DNA of 64,000 bases, from positions 99,723,565 through 99,787,564 of the forward strand of contig CM050451.1 of NCBI GenBank assembly GCA_027563935.2. The letters are read 5' to 3'. Positions 39,547-52,900 of the stretch are shown here, in pieces. The DNA is from Costus lasius (taxonomy: Eukaryota > Streptophyta > Magnoliopsida > Zingiberales > Costaceae). The position numbers and the translations under genes were made by a program. Positions within the stretch are counted from its first letter, which is position 1, and the number at the start of each line of letters is the position of its first letter. The notes beneath the pieces were generated by a model. The model did no database searches and was not told the origin of the DNA. It worked only from the letters and a program-made list of their open reading frames with translations.

Positions 39547-41522
39547 CACCTCACTTGCGCCACCTTCAAGAGAATTTGCGCCAAGGAGGGGATAGGGAAG
39601 ATGCCGCCAAGGACTTCCCTCTTCTTCTTTGTTTGCGCCACCTCCAAGGTGTGCCTATGGCCAAGGAACGATGAGGGCTTGTGGCAAGAAGATGCCACCA
39701 AGCACAAAGAATCCTTGCACCAAAGAAGAGAGGAAGAGGAAGAACTTTCGGCTCCAAGGAAGAAGATTGCGCCAAGCCTATGTTGCTCTCGCCCCTTGCA
39801 CTCCAAGTCTCTCCAAGAGATATGTCACCCCTCCAAGATGTTGTCCACACGAATCAAACTCTAAGAGGGGGCGGCAAGGGTCCTATTAATAGGACAAGGG
39901 GCGGCTAGGGCAATGGCTAGGATCATGCCAAGTGGGCGGCTAGGATAAAGGAGTCTTGAGGTAAGGAAAGTCTCCAAGACTTTACCATAAACCTCATTCA
40001 ACCTATCCTAATTTGCCCAATGGTCATATCAGCCCAAGACATGCCTTAGAGGCATTCTTTCCATCCAAGGAGAAGGGCTAGGCGCAACATGCAAGAGGAA
40101 TTCGGCTAGGGTGGTGTCTTGGGAGAAATTAGGGTTTGAGGTAAGGTAAGTCTCCAAGACATTACCATATACCTCTTCCCTATATCCATATGCGCCTAGG
40201 AACTTCCCATAAAAGTTCTCAAGCCATATCAGCCCCAAGACTTGCCTTAGAGGCAAGTATTCCATCCAAGGAAGAGGGGCTAGGCGCCCTTTACTTCCAT
40301 AATGAAGCAAAGGCGCCTCTCTCACCCCATTATGCCCCTAGGCGCCAATGGGGTGAGATTTCTCCCCATTATACCCTTTTAAGCCAATTGCTTCTTCATG
40401 ACAACTAATATTGGGCCTCATTTGATAATGAGCTAGCCCAAACTTCATGGCATGAGTTGATTAAGCCATTGATCTAATCCAATGCAACCCTAATCCAAAT
40501 GTGACCTATCTAGGTCAATTTCGGGTCAACTTGCCAAAAATAAAGTTTGGCTCCAATAACTTTCTTCCAACTCATCAGGCCCATTGGCGCTGATGAAATC
40601 TTCCAAATTGATCCAAGTTATCCAATAACTTGATCCTAAGGTTTCTGATTAAAGCAACGTCAAGAGTCTATTGCGTGTGACCCCGTAGGATCCATATGAC
40701 GATGGCAATGATGTAAACATCATAAGTAGTGAGGGGTATCTAGCAACACATCACTACTACCCATGTCATAGGACTTAAGTCATTATGGCAACAACTCCTA
40801 ACAAGCAACGAGGATTCCCATTGCATTATAGATCCCTTTGCCTAAACTGATATCCTGCCATTGGATTAGTCTCAAGTTTATCAATCCAATGCATTGGTCA
40901 TGACTCAACTAGTGTGGCCACACATTCCTGTCATGCACCAATAAGGTGGGGCGCCCCCGAGTGGATATCATACTTCCAATAAGGAAGGGGCAAATCCTAC
41001 TGTTGGTCATCCATGTCTCTAAATAACTTATGACATGCCCAATGACAATCGTTTTGGTCTCCCAATTACGGAGAGACATAAGATTGTATCAAAGCATACC
41101 CATCATCAAATCTAGACATGAATACCTCAAGTCTAAGGATCAATGAAAACCTCTTGCATGTGAGATTGACCTATTGACTAGACAAGTCAATCCTCACGGT
41201 GGATCACTCCAGTGCATCCAATGCACCTGTATGTCTGCGTTACTGTGCCCCGCACCTAACCAGCCCATACACCAGTCTCACATGCACCCAAGCTGTCCCA
41301 TATTGGCTAAGACACCTTGACCAGGGTACTTATGAGAATGGATCCAATCCAAACTCCTGGGACATTATCTATGCAATTCAATATATTAACGCAGGTAAAG
41401 CAATCTGCATAATAACGACCATGCCTTTATTGATTATATCAATTTCATTAATTCTATCAAAGTACATTCAAACAATGCCTGACCATGTCCATACATTGGT
41501 CTGTAGGGCATATACACCAACA
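39547..41522 (-). repeat. R8 3' LTR, missing its left 275 bp
   Basis: Matches 46498-48292 closely, with roughly 2 percent difference by eye. The first 275 bases of the other LTR (46223-46497) have no match to the left, because the R6 3' LTR abuts at 39546. Open frames at 39510-39908 and 40029-40408 are shared by both LTRs and are not credible proteins. Confidence 0.88.
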
Positions 41523-44385
41523 ATCTCCCACTTGCACTAAGACCAAGGACAACTGATGTTTAGTCAGTTCCAATGTCTCTAGTTTGACCCATTTAGCTTC
41601 CGCTGCGCCAGAGGCTACGACAGTGGGTTTTTCCAGATTATTATCTGTGTTTATTTTAACAAGTTTGAATCATCATCTTTATCCATGATCTCCAAGATCA
41701 GATGATATCACTGCAGTACATACTTGAGTGCTAAGTTCCTTTACACATGCTTACGGCCCCAGTAAGAACTATACTGGACCATCAAGCACCAGGGACTAAA
41801 TCAAGTTCAAATGAATGAAGCTGCTTCCTTGGCTGCCACAAGAAGCTACAATGTACTCAGCCTTAATTGTAGAATTTGCCACTATGGTTTGCATAAAGCT
41901 CTTTCAGCCTACAACACCACATCAAGGCAAAGCGCAAATCCTGGCTGTGAATGATAGTCATTAGACTAGAACGAAGTGTCAGTGTACCCCTGTACACAAA
42001 GTTCTTCCTGTCTATCATAGACTAAACTTCAATCCTTTATACTTCCCAAGTATATATAAGGATTGCTTTCACAGCTATCTAGTGTCAAACACTAAGACCT
42101 GATTGAAACTTGCTGGCTATGCTCCAAGCATTTGCCACAAATGGTTTTGTGTATATTACTCAAAACATGATCCATCCTATACACCATGTATCAAGATTTT
42201 AGATCCATGTTATTACTCTCCAGCTGTGTCATAGGACACAACATCCTCATGAGAGTCAGACCATATCTCTCTAGAAGGTATCAATATTTGGAATGATCCA
42301 ATATAAACCTTTCCAGAAACTCTTGGATGAATGTAGATTGACTAAAGGGCAATAACTTTCTTGGATCCCTTTTGATCCATATGCCTAGAATGTAGGCTGC
42401 ATTCCCTAGGTCATTCTTCTCGAAATACATTTCAAGCCTGTACTTCACCGCGTGAAGAGCTGGGATGTCATTTCATGTGAGGAGAATATCGTCAATCAAT
42501 TAGAACAAGAAACATTATGATGCTCCCACTGATCTTCTTGTAAACGCAGGATACTTGTATAATACCATACATATCTTTATGGCGATTGTATGAAAATATT
42601 TTGGCTATTTCCATCTAGACATCCTCTTCCAGACGTCCATTTAAGAAAAGCAATTTTCATAACAACACACTATAAAAGAACATGTAATTATAACAAGTAG
42701 ATACCTAATGGACTCAAACAAAGCTGTCGGTGAAAAATTTCATCACTATCCACCCAGTGGACTTATCTGAAATTTCATTCACTAGCTCGTCATCATAGGT
42801 AACAATGTTACCTTCCATGTCTATCTTCCAAGAAGATCCACATACAGCCTCTGGGTGTTACCCCTTTGGCGGCTCAATCAAGTCCTATACTTGATTAGCA
42901 GACATGGAGTCCATTACGGTTCTTATGGCACTCAGCCATTTCTTGGAATCTGGTCCACTGACCGCTTCCATTTCCTCATAAGTCTTTAGATTCATTCTAG
43001 ATGAAAAATTCGTCATCCCCACAATCTGTGAGAGTATTTCGAATCCATTTAGACTCATGTGGTTCCTGTGTTACTTGAACCTCAAGTTGACTTTCAACCT
43101 GCATGTGTGATTCTACTCTCCATTCGTGTCTAACTGTATTGTGGTTGATTTTTGGACCCTGTCCTAATCAAATCTACTCCCACTGGCTTCTTTCAAAAGG
43201 ATATCTAAGAAAGACAGCAGTTTGAGCAACGAATATTTTTGTTCTCATCGGGATAGAAGTAGCACTCTCAGTGCACCACAAATACACACCATGGAGTGTC
43301 AGAACAGTTGCTTGCATGGCCTCTAAAGGAAGTAAATTTGCATGACTATTCAAAGATGGAACCACATCCAATGTGTTCCCTTTTCTTTCTTTGAATTTCA
43401 CCACACAGTTGTGGTGTTCCAAGTAAGCTGTGAGACAATCCCACACTCCTCAAGATAGTCATCAAATTCTTCACTTCCCACTTTGATCCAATCAAAGGGT
43501 TTTAATAGATTCTCCAATTCAATTCTATACTTCATTTCTTAACTTCTTGGATTTCTCTAAAGTTACGTGTTGGATATGACATATCCCAACTTAATGAAGT
43601 ATACCACTTGGTGCTTGTCTCCATGTCTACACACATTGTTGTGCACTAGATCTAACAAGCATCTAACCTCTCTCTCCTTCCTAAATGAAGGTAGCATCTG
43701 TTATCTTGTCCATTAGACAAGGCTCACATATATCATAACCCTGAAAGGATAATGATCCCAATAGTCCATGGACTTTTGGATGTGACTTTTGTCTTATGGC
43801 CCAAGAGACAATGCAAAGAGATGGTATTGATTGAATCATTGGATTTGATCTATTCAGTGTTACACACAGAACTACAAGCTATTATCAATTGTACCACTAC
43901 TATAGAACATTCCAGATTTAAAGAAATACCAATTTATTTCAAACTGAAAATCCCTTCAAAATAATGGACATAATGTTCTAATACAAAAGCTAGTACATAA
44001 TAGCAAAGTTCTAGTTGAAGTCTTTGAAGGTAGTGAGATGACATCAACAGTAGCATCCAATGCTCCATCCCTGACTCGAAAGTCGATCCCACCAAGCCTT
44101 ATTGTCCTACTTCTTTTGAGCCCCTGCATATGAAGGAAAAACATATGTAAGCTCCTCATGTGGTACCCAGTACCCATGAATAAGAAGTAGACATAAAGAC
44201 CTCAGTAAAACAATACCTGAAGCAGATGGATAACATCCCTTCTTTTGTGCCATGCTCTTCCTGGGCCTTAATCCATCCTGAAATTTCCATGCATTCCCAG
44301 TCTTCCAAAATTTTAGCTTCGAAGATACGGAACCATTGTCATTCCTGGATTCAGGTAAACACCCAGAAGATCCAACAACACTCTC
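41523..44385 (-). pseudogene. R8 degenerate pol
   Basis: Recognisable by alignment by eye to the complements of R2/R3 pol. There is an RNase H-like part near 41570-41960, RT around 42400-42700, the RT start around 42890-42970 (matching the 'gacatggagtccat' stretch of sisters) and integrase near 43430-43760. Many frameshifts and stops break every frame, and no open frame exceeds about 90 codons. Details of lesions cannot be listed reliably because the divergence from the other copies is high. Confidence 0.75.
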
Positions 44386-44721
44386 TTAATCACTATTTGA
44401 AGTGCCTGGTGTGAAGAGACGTCGAAGATGTATGATCATATCATAAATCCCCATCTCATCGTACTCAACCTGGACCTCAGGGGTCAAGCACCTCAAAATA
44501 AGAGCAGTGTAATGTTCACTATCCACACAATGTTCAAGATAGATATTCCACTCCCACTCTGTACAAAAATATATACAGGGCTGGGTTGGAGGTCTTTCAA
44601 GAAGATACACCATATTTTCATGTTCTAGAAGTTTGGACAAAAGTCTGAGCCATCTTGTCCAATTTGTTCCATCCAGTTTATTTTTAAGAAGTTTCAATCT
44701 AGGTTCAGGAGATGGAATCAT
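44386..44721 (-). pseudogene. R8 gag N-terminal remnant
   Basis: A 111-codon frame starting MIPSPEPRLKLLKNKLDGTN with LDGTNWTRWLRLL, the aromatic-rich motif of copia gag N-termini, followed by a region resembling the LEHCVDSEHYTALIL part. It lies where gag should be between leader and pol. The ATG comes directly after TTATTGTAG, a plausible splice acceptor, unlike the main family where seven codons intervene. It is too short and broken downstream to be functional. Confidence 0.7.
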
Positions 44722-46209
44722 CTACAATAAGCAAACAAGCAAAATAAGTACTATGATAAAGCATTTAACAAGGACTTTAAATTAAATGCTATACTCCCAC
44801 TATTTCCTTAACAAGTTGATAACTCTCAAAACTCAACTTGGAAATACGTGAGTAGGATCCTAATTTGACACGAGGTCTCCGCGACTCACGAGGGTGAGTT
44901 GAGATGCACAGAGAGTCCCATGCTTCCTTAGGTAGGCATGCCAGCCAATTGTGTCGCGCATAATTCCTCTTAGTTAAGACAGACTAGGCGCCCTGTGTCC
45001 AGCGAGGGCTGGATACAACACAGAACCCTATCCTCTCAACAGCTGCCTCTAGTGATTCATCATGTTAGTGACATATGAAAAACTAGTCAAGTCTGGTCCT
45101 AACCGTTATGCCCAGGGCCAACGAAAAGGCACACCCAGGTTAAAACTGGACTGGGTAAATCATTGTGACCACACACCTCCTAAAGATAAGTGAGTGTGTC
45201 CCACGAGGGTGGGAAACAGTTCACAACACCACCGATCGATAGTTTGATGAGGGCTACGCGTTAGAAGGCTATCAACTTGATATTGTATTGAGAGTTTTTG
45301 CATGTTTGTTTTATTCTTTTCTAGCATGCAGTTTCCTATGGTTATAGCAGCAAAGGAAGAACATCACAGGCATGCTATGGGCAGAATAATAAACCATCAC
45401 AGGCATGCTAGTTTGGTCGATATGGTCATAGCCCTTTTCATACATATAACTTGTCACGAGCCATGTGACATGTTATCATGCATCCAAGGGTTGCGAGTCC
45501 CTTTAGCAGATCAGCCCATGCCAGAAGACGAAAGCAAGCATCCCTTCCTCCAACCGCAAATCCATCACCACGCTTCCAAAGCTGGCGCCACTCTAAAATC
45601 GGTTGAAGAAGACACCTTGTTGTCTTTGATGAACCTTAACCTATCTTATGTAAGCAATTCTACATCTATTCTAAGGAAAGATGAAAATTTTACATCAAGA
45701 AGGGGGAGAACCACACGCAGGTGGTAAAAAGATTTTACAAGCAATCATCACAGGTGGAAACATGCTTCCACATCACAACACAGGAGGGCACTCGCTATGA
45801 CCATATCAACCCATGGAAGAGACAAGTGGCGTATATATAAAATTTGAAAAACCGGAATAATCAAATTTTATCCCCTTATGCGCCAACTCCATCCAAAGCA
45901 CTCTCTCAATCAATTTTATGCTAAAATTGGGATCAAGTTTCATGATGATTTCATGGACCCTATCGGCTAGCAATTTTGTCAGATCAAGAGACCCGGCCAG
46001 TCCGAAGACACAATGCCCGTCCTACTTGACAAAACTACGTGCACCTTTGGTCTTAAATCCATCATAAACATAATCCAAATTTTGGCCATAAAATGATAAA
46101 AGAAGTTTGGATGAAAGACGCTTTCTATGTGAAACGCGCATGGATAGAAGAAAAATTTTCAAAAAATTTTTCACACAAGCAAACGTACACCTTGTGTTTC
46201 TCGCAAGTA
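44722..46209 (-). other. R8 leader
   Basis: About 1.5 kb of non-coding leader between gag and PBS. A 15-base direct repeat, ATCACAGGCATGCTA, occurs at 45363-45377 and 45396-45410. The complement of CTCGCCTGAGC-like leader blocks of the main family is only weakly visible. The open frame at 45302-45727 is on the opposite strand and is not called. Confidence 0.65.
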
Positions 46210-46221
46210 GCTCTGATACCA
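46210..46221 (-). promoter_or_regulatory. R8 primer-binding site
   Basis: GCTCTGATACCA on the plus strand, the exact complement of TGGTATCAGAGC, one base from the 5' LTR end at 46223. Confidence 0.93.
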
Positions 46222-46222
46222 C

Positions 46223-48292
46223 TGTTAGGGAATGCCGGGTGTAATTTTAAAAATTTGCAGTCCTAGGACGCAGCGGAAGAAGCATTACACCCGAAACACA
46301 TTCCTTTCCCAAGGATCCATGCGAGAGAGAGAACACAAGGATGTGTTAGGGTTAGTACCTCTATTGCTTGTCAGGATGAAGGTGCCAAGTTGAAGACGAT
46401 CAAGTGCTCGCCCTCTACAAGTATCCACGCGTTGACTCCTTGATCGTTGCTCCCTTCCACACTTGGTGCTATCCTCGGGAAGAGAATCAAGCCTTCACCT
46501 CACTTGCGCCACCTTCAAGAGAACTTGCGCCAAGGAGGGGATAGGGAAGATGCCGACAAGGACTTCCCTCTTCTTCTTTGCATGCGCCACCTCCAAGGTG
46601 CGCCTATGGCCAAGGAACGATGAGGGCTTGTGGCAAGAAGATGCCACCAAGCACAAAGAATCCTTGCGCCAAAGAAGAGAGGAAGAGGAAGAACTTTCGG
46701 CTCCAAGGAAGAAGATTGCGCCAAGCCTATGTTGCTCTCGCCCCTTGCACTCCAAGTCTCTCCAAGAGATATGTCACCCTTCCAAGATGTTGTCCACACG
46801 AATCAAACTCTAAGAGGGGGCGGCAAGGGTCCTATTAATAGGACAAGGGGTGGCTAGGGCAATGGCTAGGATCATGCCAAGTGGGCGGCTAGGATAAAGG
46901 AGTCTTGAGGTAAGGAAAGTCTCCAAGACTTTACCATAAACCTCATTCAACCTATCCTAATTTGCCCAATGGCCATATCAGCCCAAGACATGCCTTAGAG
47001 GCATTCTTTCCATCCAAGGAGAAGGCTAGGCGCAACATGCAAGAGGAATTCGGCTAGGGTGGTGTCTTGGGAGAAATTAGGGTTTGAGGTAAGGTAAGTC
47101 TCCAAGACATTACCATATACCTCTTCCCTATATCCATATGCGCCTAGGAACTTCCCATAAAAGTTCTCAAGCCATATCAGCCCCAAGACTTGCCTTAGAG
47201 GCAAGTATTCCATCCAAGGAAGAGGGGTTAGGCGCCCTTTACTTCCATAATGAAGCAAAGACACCTCCCTCACCCCATTATGCCCCTAGGCGCCAATGGG
47301 GTGAGATTTCTCCCCATTATACCCTTTTAAGCCAATTGCTTCTTCATGACAACTAATATTGGGCCTCATTGGATAATGAGCTAGCCCAAACTTCATGGCA
47401 TGACTTGATTAAGCCATTGGATCTAATCCAATGCAACCCTAATCCAAATGTGACCTATCTAGGTCAATTTCGGGTCAACCTGCCAAAAATAAAGTTTGGC
47501 CCCAATAACTTTCTCCCAACTCATCAGGCCCATTGGCGCTGATGAAATCTTCCAAATTGATCCAAGTTATCCAATAACTTGATCCTAAGGTTTCTGATTA
47601 AAGCAACATCAAGAGTCTATTGCGTGTGACCCCGTAGGATCCATATGACGATGACAATGATGTAAACATCATAAGTAGTGAGGGGTATCTAGCAACACAT
47701 CACTACTACCCATGTCATAGGACTTAAGTCATTATGGCAACAACTCCTAACAAGCAACGAGGATTCCCATTGCATTATAGATCCCTTTGCCTAAACTGAT
47801 ATCCTGCCATTGGATTAGTCTCAAGTTTATCAATCCAGTGCATTGGTCATGACTCAACTAGTGTGGCCACACATTCCTGTCATGCACCAATAAGGTGGGG
47901 CACCTCCGAGTGGATATCATACTTCCAATAAGGAAGGGGCAAATCCTACTGTTGGTCATCCATGTCTCTAAATAACTTATGACATGCCCAATGACAATCG
48001 TTTTGGTCTCCCAATTACGGAGAGACGTAAGATTGTATCAAAGCATACCCATCATCAAATCTAGACATGAATACCTCAAGTCTAAGGATCAATGCAAACC
48101 TCTTGCATGTGAGATTGACCTGTTGACTAGACAAGTTAATCCTCACGGTGGATCACTCCAGTGCATCCAATGCAACTGTATGTCTGCGTTACTGTGCCCC
48201 GCACCTAACCAGCCCATACACCAGTCTCACATGCACCAAAGCTGTCCCATATCGGCTAAGGCACCTTGACTGGGGATTACTTATGAGAATGG
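46223..48292 (-). repeat. R8 5' LTR, interrupted by R9
   Basis: Starts TGTTAGGGAATG next to the PBS. It runs parallel to the left LTR up to 48292 ('gagaatgg'), after which the left LTR continues for a further 182 bases while here the R9 LTR begins. The missing end would lie beyond R9 and R10, outside the window. Confidence 0.88.
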
Positions 48293-48421
48293 TAAAAGGA
48301 AACCTAGGTCATAAGCGACTTCAATAAAAACTTGTAGCGGAAAAACTAGGAATCTATATAATCGCATGACATGAGCATATGATTAACCTCTTAGAAAACG
48401 TATGGAACAAGTAGAAGCAAT

Positions 48422-48432
48422 ACCTGTGCCAT
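48422..48432 (-). other. R9 LTR start-exon and splice donor
   Basis: Minus-strand ATG GCA CAG followed by GTATTG. The most diverged LTR of the family still keeps ATG, an alanine codon, a third codon and GT in the same frame. Confidence 0.5.
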
Positions 48433-49865
48433 GATATGAGAGGCGACCTGGAAGAGGAAAGGGGCGAGTGCCTCTTCTCCAAAGAAGTCACACACAAGAT
48501 GAAGTAGACTTCCTCCCTTGCTTCCCTTGTGCTAGCAAAGCCACCAAGGAGTCCTAATCATCCCCTTGTAAAGGAAGGTGTGTGCCTAGGCTGGTCGAAC
48601 TTTTTTCCTTGCGTGAAGATGATCCACACGAGAGGAAGAAGAGAGAGTTCCTTTCGAAAACGGTGGTTCTCCAAAAGGGAATATTCGTCCACCAAATATG
48701 GTAAGAACCGAAAACATAACTCCCTCTATAACTCACCTTTAAACCATCATAACCTCCTCTTAAATTGAACCATGCGTTCACAAGTGAACCAGTTCAATCT
48801 CGATTTGGTCCAAGCACCAAATCGAACCAGCCCTGGTTAAAATCTCTTTGAACCAAATAGCTCAAGATCTAACCGCACATCACATTGAACCCCTGATCTA
48901 TACGATCAAGTATCAATCCCCCGATCAAAGCTTACCGATCACATGCCCTAATCAATCAAACATGATTAGACAAGATCTCACTTTCAATCAGAGCTTAAAT
49001 TCCTTTAAACTAAACTAGAATAATTCCAGTCCACACGATCTGACATAAGTAAGCCATATCATCAAATTGTGCGACCCTAAGGGTTTCTTCAATGTCGGTA
49101 ACGATAACTTACGTTATCACGATCAGAGAGAGGTATCTAGCAACACATCACTGTCTCCCGATATGAAGGAAAGAGTCTTCCAAGACTACTCCCAAACCAC
49201 AGCACAAGTGTGAATCTAATTCACTTGGCATACAAGTTTCCCTTTGCCACTGGATGTTCTCGTTGGACAAGCGTGTCAAGCCTGCGATTCCAACATGATG
49301 AAAATGGTTAGATCAGATGAACATAGTCGTCTGGGTATGGCCATACACATTCTCAACAATTTCATCCAGGGGGCCCCTTAGAACATCACACTCCAACCAG
49401 CAGAGGCAATCCTATATCTATCACAAGTGCCCTAACATGACTCATGCCCACTATCCAAGACAATCCTTAACCATTATCTTTCAAATGATATTGAACTACC
49501 TTAAGACAATGCCAATCATCACTTAGAAACACAAGTGATCTCAAGTCAGAGGGAATATGCCACTTGCTTGCATACAAGGATTATTCACATTGTGACAAAC
49601 AATTGAATATCCTAAGAAGGGTCAGTCCAGTACATCCAATGCACCTATGTGTCTAAATCTTATTCCACGCTCGAAGCATCCTACAAGATTAGAGCACATA
49701 TTAGTCTCAATCATATCAAGGCTGTCTCAAGTTCACCGAGATATCTCGACTAAGGACAATACTGAATGTCAGCTAAGCTGAACACCATTGAGACATTACT
49801 CAGAAGTATACATACAGCAGCAGATAATGTAACAATCTGAATAACAACGATTGCCTTTATAAAAC

Positions 49866-49885
49866 ATATATATATATATATATAT
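49866..49885. repeat. (AT)10 microsatellite in the R9 LTR
   Basis: Ten AT dinucleotides at the place where other LTRs have the short 'aacataagagttt' stretch. Simple slippage expansion. Confidence 0.95.
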
Positions 49886-49971
49886 TGTTTATACATGATA
49901 CTGAAAATAGCCCAAGGCCTCAAACATTAGCCTTAAGGGCATACCCTAACAATCTCCCACTTGCACTTAAG

Positions 49972-52900
49972 CTAATGGTTGAGGAATCTCAAACCCATAT
50001 TGTTACAGTGCTTCTCATGCTTCTGCTGCTCCAGAGGCTTTGTAAGCGGGTCAGCTAGATTGTCATCTGTATGAACCTTGCTGAGCTTGATGTCTCCTCG
50101 ATCAATGATTTCACGGATCAGGTGAAACCTTCTCTGTATGTGCTTGGACTTCTAGTGTGACCGTGGTTCCTTCGCTTGTGCAATCGCTCCAGTGTTATCA
50201 CAAAAGATAACCAATGGATCTGCACTCGAAGGAACGACACCAAGTTCCTGAACGAACTTACGAATCCAAACTGCCTCCTTTGATGCCTCTGAGGCTGCAA
50301 CATACTCGGCTTCTGTTGTGGAATTAGTAACAGTTGATTGTTTGAAACTCTTCCACACCACTGCTCCTCCATTCAAGCTAAAAACATAGCCTGATTGCGA
50401 TCAGAAATCGTCTTGGTCAGACTGGAACGAAGCATCAGTATATCCTTCAATACTGAGCTCTTCCTGACCTCCATAAATCAAGAACATATCTTTTGTTCTC
50501 CGAAGATATTTCAAAATGTTCTTGACTGCAATCCAGTGTGCCTTCCCTGGATTACCTTGGAACCGACTGGTCACGCTTAACCCGTAAGCGACGTCTAGGC
50601 GAGTACACAACATCGCATACATGATGGACCCAATAGCCGAAGCATAAGGCGTATTGTCCATCTCATCTTTCTTAGACTGTGTTTGAGGACACTGGCTCTT
50701 TGAAAGATTCAGACCATGTCTGACTGGAAGATATCCTCTTTTAGAATTTTCTAAATGGAATCTCTCCAGGACCTTATCGATGTAAGTACTCTGGCACAGC
50801 CTGAGAAGCTTACTAGATCTATCTCTATAGATCTCCACACCTAATATATAGGCTGCTTCTCCCAAATCTTTCATCTGGAAACATTTTCCTAACCATGCCT
50901 TGACTGCAAGCAGCTCAGGAATATCGTTTCCAATGATTAAAATATCATCGACGTAGAGGACTAGGAAAGTAATCACGCTCCCACTAAACCTTTTATATAC
51001 ACACGGGTCATCTTCATTTTTGATGAAACCAAATTCAGAAACTGATTCATAAAAACGAATATTCCAGCTTCTCGATGCTTGTTTTAGTCCATAAATGGAC
51101 TTCTTTAATTTGCATATTTTATGACGTTCTGATGGGTTGATGAAACCTTCAGGTTGTGTCATATACACATCCTCTTCCAGTTTTCCGTTAAGGAAAGCGG
51201 TTTTCACATGCATTTGCCAGATCTCATAATCAAAATATGCTGCTATCGCGAGAATAATTCGAATGGACTTGAACATGGCTACAGGAGAGAAAGTTTCATC
51301 ATAATCTATCCCGTAGATTTGTTTGAAACCTTTCACAACTAGCCTGCCCTTATAGGTAACCACGTTACCATCCATGTCTTTCTTCTTTTTGAAGATCCAC
51401 TTACAGCCTATAGGGATTACTCCCGGCGGCGGATCAACCAAATCCCAGACTTGGTTATCTGACATGGAGTCCATCTCGACTCGCATAGCTTCAATCCATC
51501 TTGCTGACTCCGGTCCACTAACCGCATCCGCATAAGTGAGGGGTTCATCATAAATGATGTAGACTCCGTCATAGCGCTCAGGCTGACGACGAATCCTTCC
51601 CGATCTACGCGGTTCCCGTGATGTCTGAGCCTCAGGTTGAACATTAACCTGATCTATTGGCTCAGGCTCATCCAACTGTGCTTGACTACTTTATCCCTCT
51701 TCTGGAATTTCATCCAGCTTTATTTCTCTCCCACTGGCCTCTTGCAGAAGAAATTCCTTCTCAAGAAAAATAGCCGTTCGAGCAACAAATACTTTATTCT
51801 CCTTGGGATCGTAGAAATAATAACCCTTAGTTTCTTTAGGGTATCCGACAAATATGCATTTATCAGATCTGCTCTCCAGTTTCTCAGAAGTGAGCTTTTT
51901 GACATAAGCCTCGCAACCCCAGATTTTGATAAATGTCAAGCTTGGCTGTTTCCCATACCATAACTCATATGGTGTCTTTGAAACGGCCTTGGATGGCACT
52001 CGGTTTAGCACCTTTGCAGCTGTATCCAGTGCAAATCCCCACAAGGAGTAAGGTAGAGTAGCCTGACTCATCATAGAACGAACCATATCCAATAAGGTTC
52101 GATTCCTCCTCTCGGACACACCATTCCATTGCGGTGTTCCTGGTGGAGTGAGCTGTGAGATGATCCCACACTCCTTCAGATAGTCAGTAAACTCACGACT
52201 CAAGTATTCTCCACCTCGATCTGATCGAAGTGCCTTGATATTTCAGCCTAACTAATTCTGTACTTCATTTTTGAATTCCTTGAACTTGTCAAAAGATTCA
52301 CTCTTATGTCTCATTAAATAGACATAACCATACCTACTGAAATCATCAGTAAAAGTAATGAAGTATGAATAGCCACCCCTGGCATGTTTACTAAATGGCC
52401 CACACACATCACTGTGAATAAGGTCAAGTAAACCTGAAGCCCTTTCACCTTTATTAGTAAAAGGAGTCTTCGTCATCTTACCCATTAAACAAGGTTTGCA
52501 TGTATCAAGCTCCTCATAGGAGAATGATCCCAGCAGTCCATGGTCATGCAACCGCTTAATGCGCTTCTTGTTAATATGGCCTAGACGACTATGCCATAAC
52601 AAGGTGCTGTCATCAGCATGCTTGGTTTTCTTATTATCAATTTGTTGTACAGAACATTCCATGTCCAACATGTATAACCCTTTGTTAATCGACCCAGTTG
52701 CATATACAATGTTAACAAATGAAATACAGCACTGCGAAGTTTTGCATTCAAATGAAAAACCTTTCCTGACAAGAGCAGGAATAGAGATAATATTCTTTGT
52801 TATGCTTGGAACAAAATAATAATTGTCAAGTTCTAATACAAATCCAGATGGTAAAGAGATGTGATATTCTCCTACAGCAACAGCAGCAACTCGTGCCCCG

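Larger units (their letters stand above)
39547..48292 (-). mobile_element. R8: older, diverged copia element with 2.25-kb LTRs
   Basis: A minus-strand element: 5' LTR at right (46223-48292, cut by R9), PBS (46210-46221), degenerate interior, polypurine complement (ATCTCCCACTTGCAC at 41523), and 3' LTR at left (39547-41522, cut by the R6 array). Its LTR outer end (TGTTGGTGTATATGCCC on the minus strand) and gene order show it belongs to the same lineage, but most of the LTR and leader does not match R1-R7. It acted as the landing site for both the plus-strand array and R9. Confidence 0.85.
48293..49951 (-). repeat. R9 3' LTR
   Basis: 1659 bp, from TAAAAGGAAACC (other copies TGAAAG) to CCCTAACA, followed by the complement of the polypurine tract. 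It is more diverged than other LTRs at its inner end. It has the start-exon/donor motif at 48422-48432, an exact CArG box CCAAATATGG at 48692-48701, and an (AT)n run. Confidence 0.87.

Noticed and set aside
39510..39908. Several overlapping open frames of 75-98 codons on both strands, repeated at 46463-46857.
   Set aside because: They lie in the two R8 LTRs, overlap in all frames and reflect a low-stop GC-richer stretch, not a gene.
45302..45727. A 141-codon open frame on the plus strand.
   Set aside because: It lies antisense in the R8 leader and has no motif.
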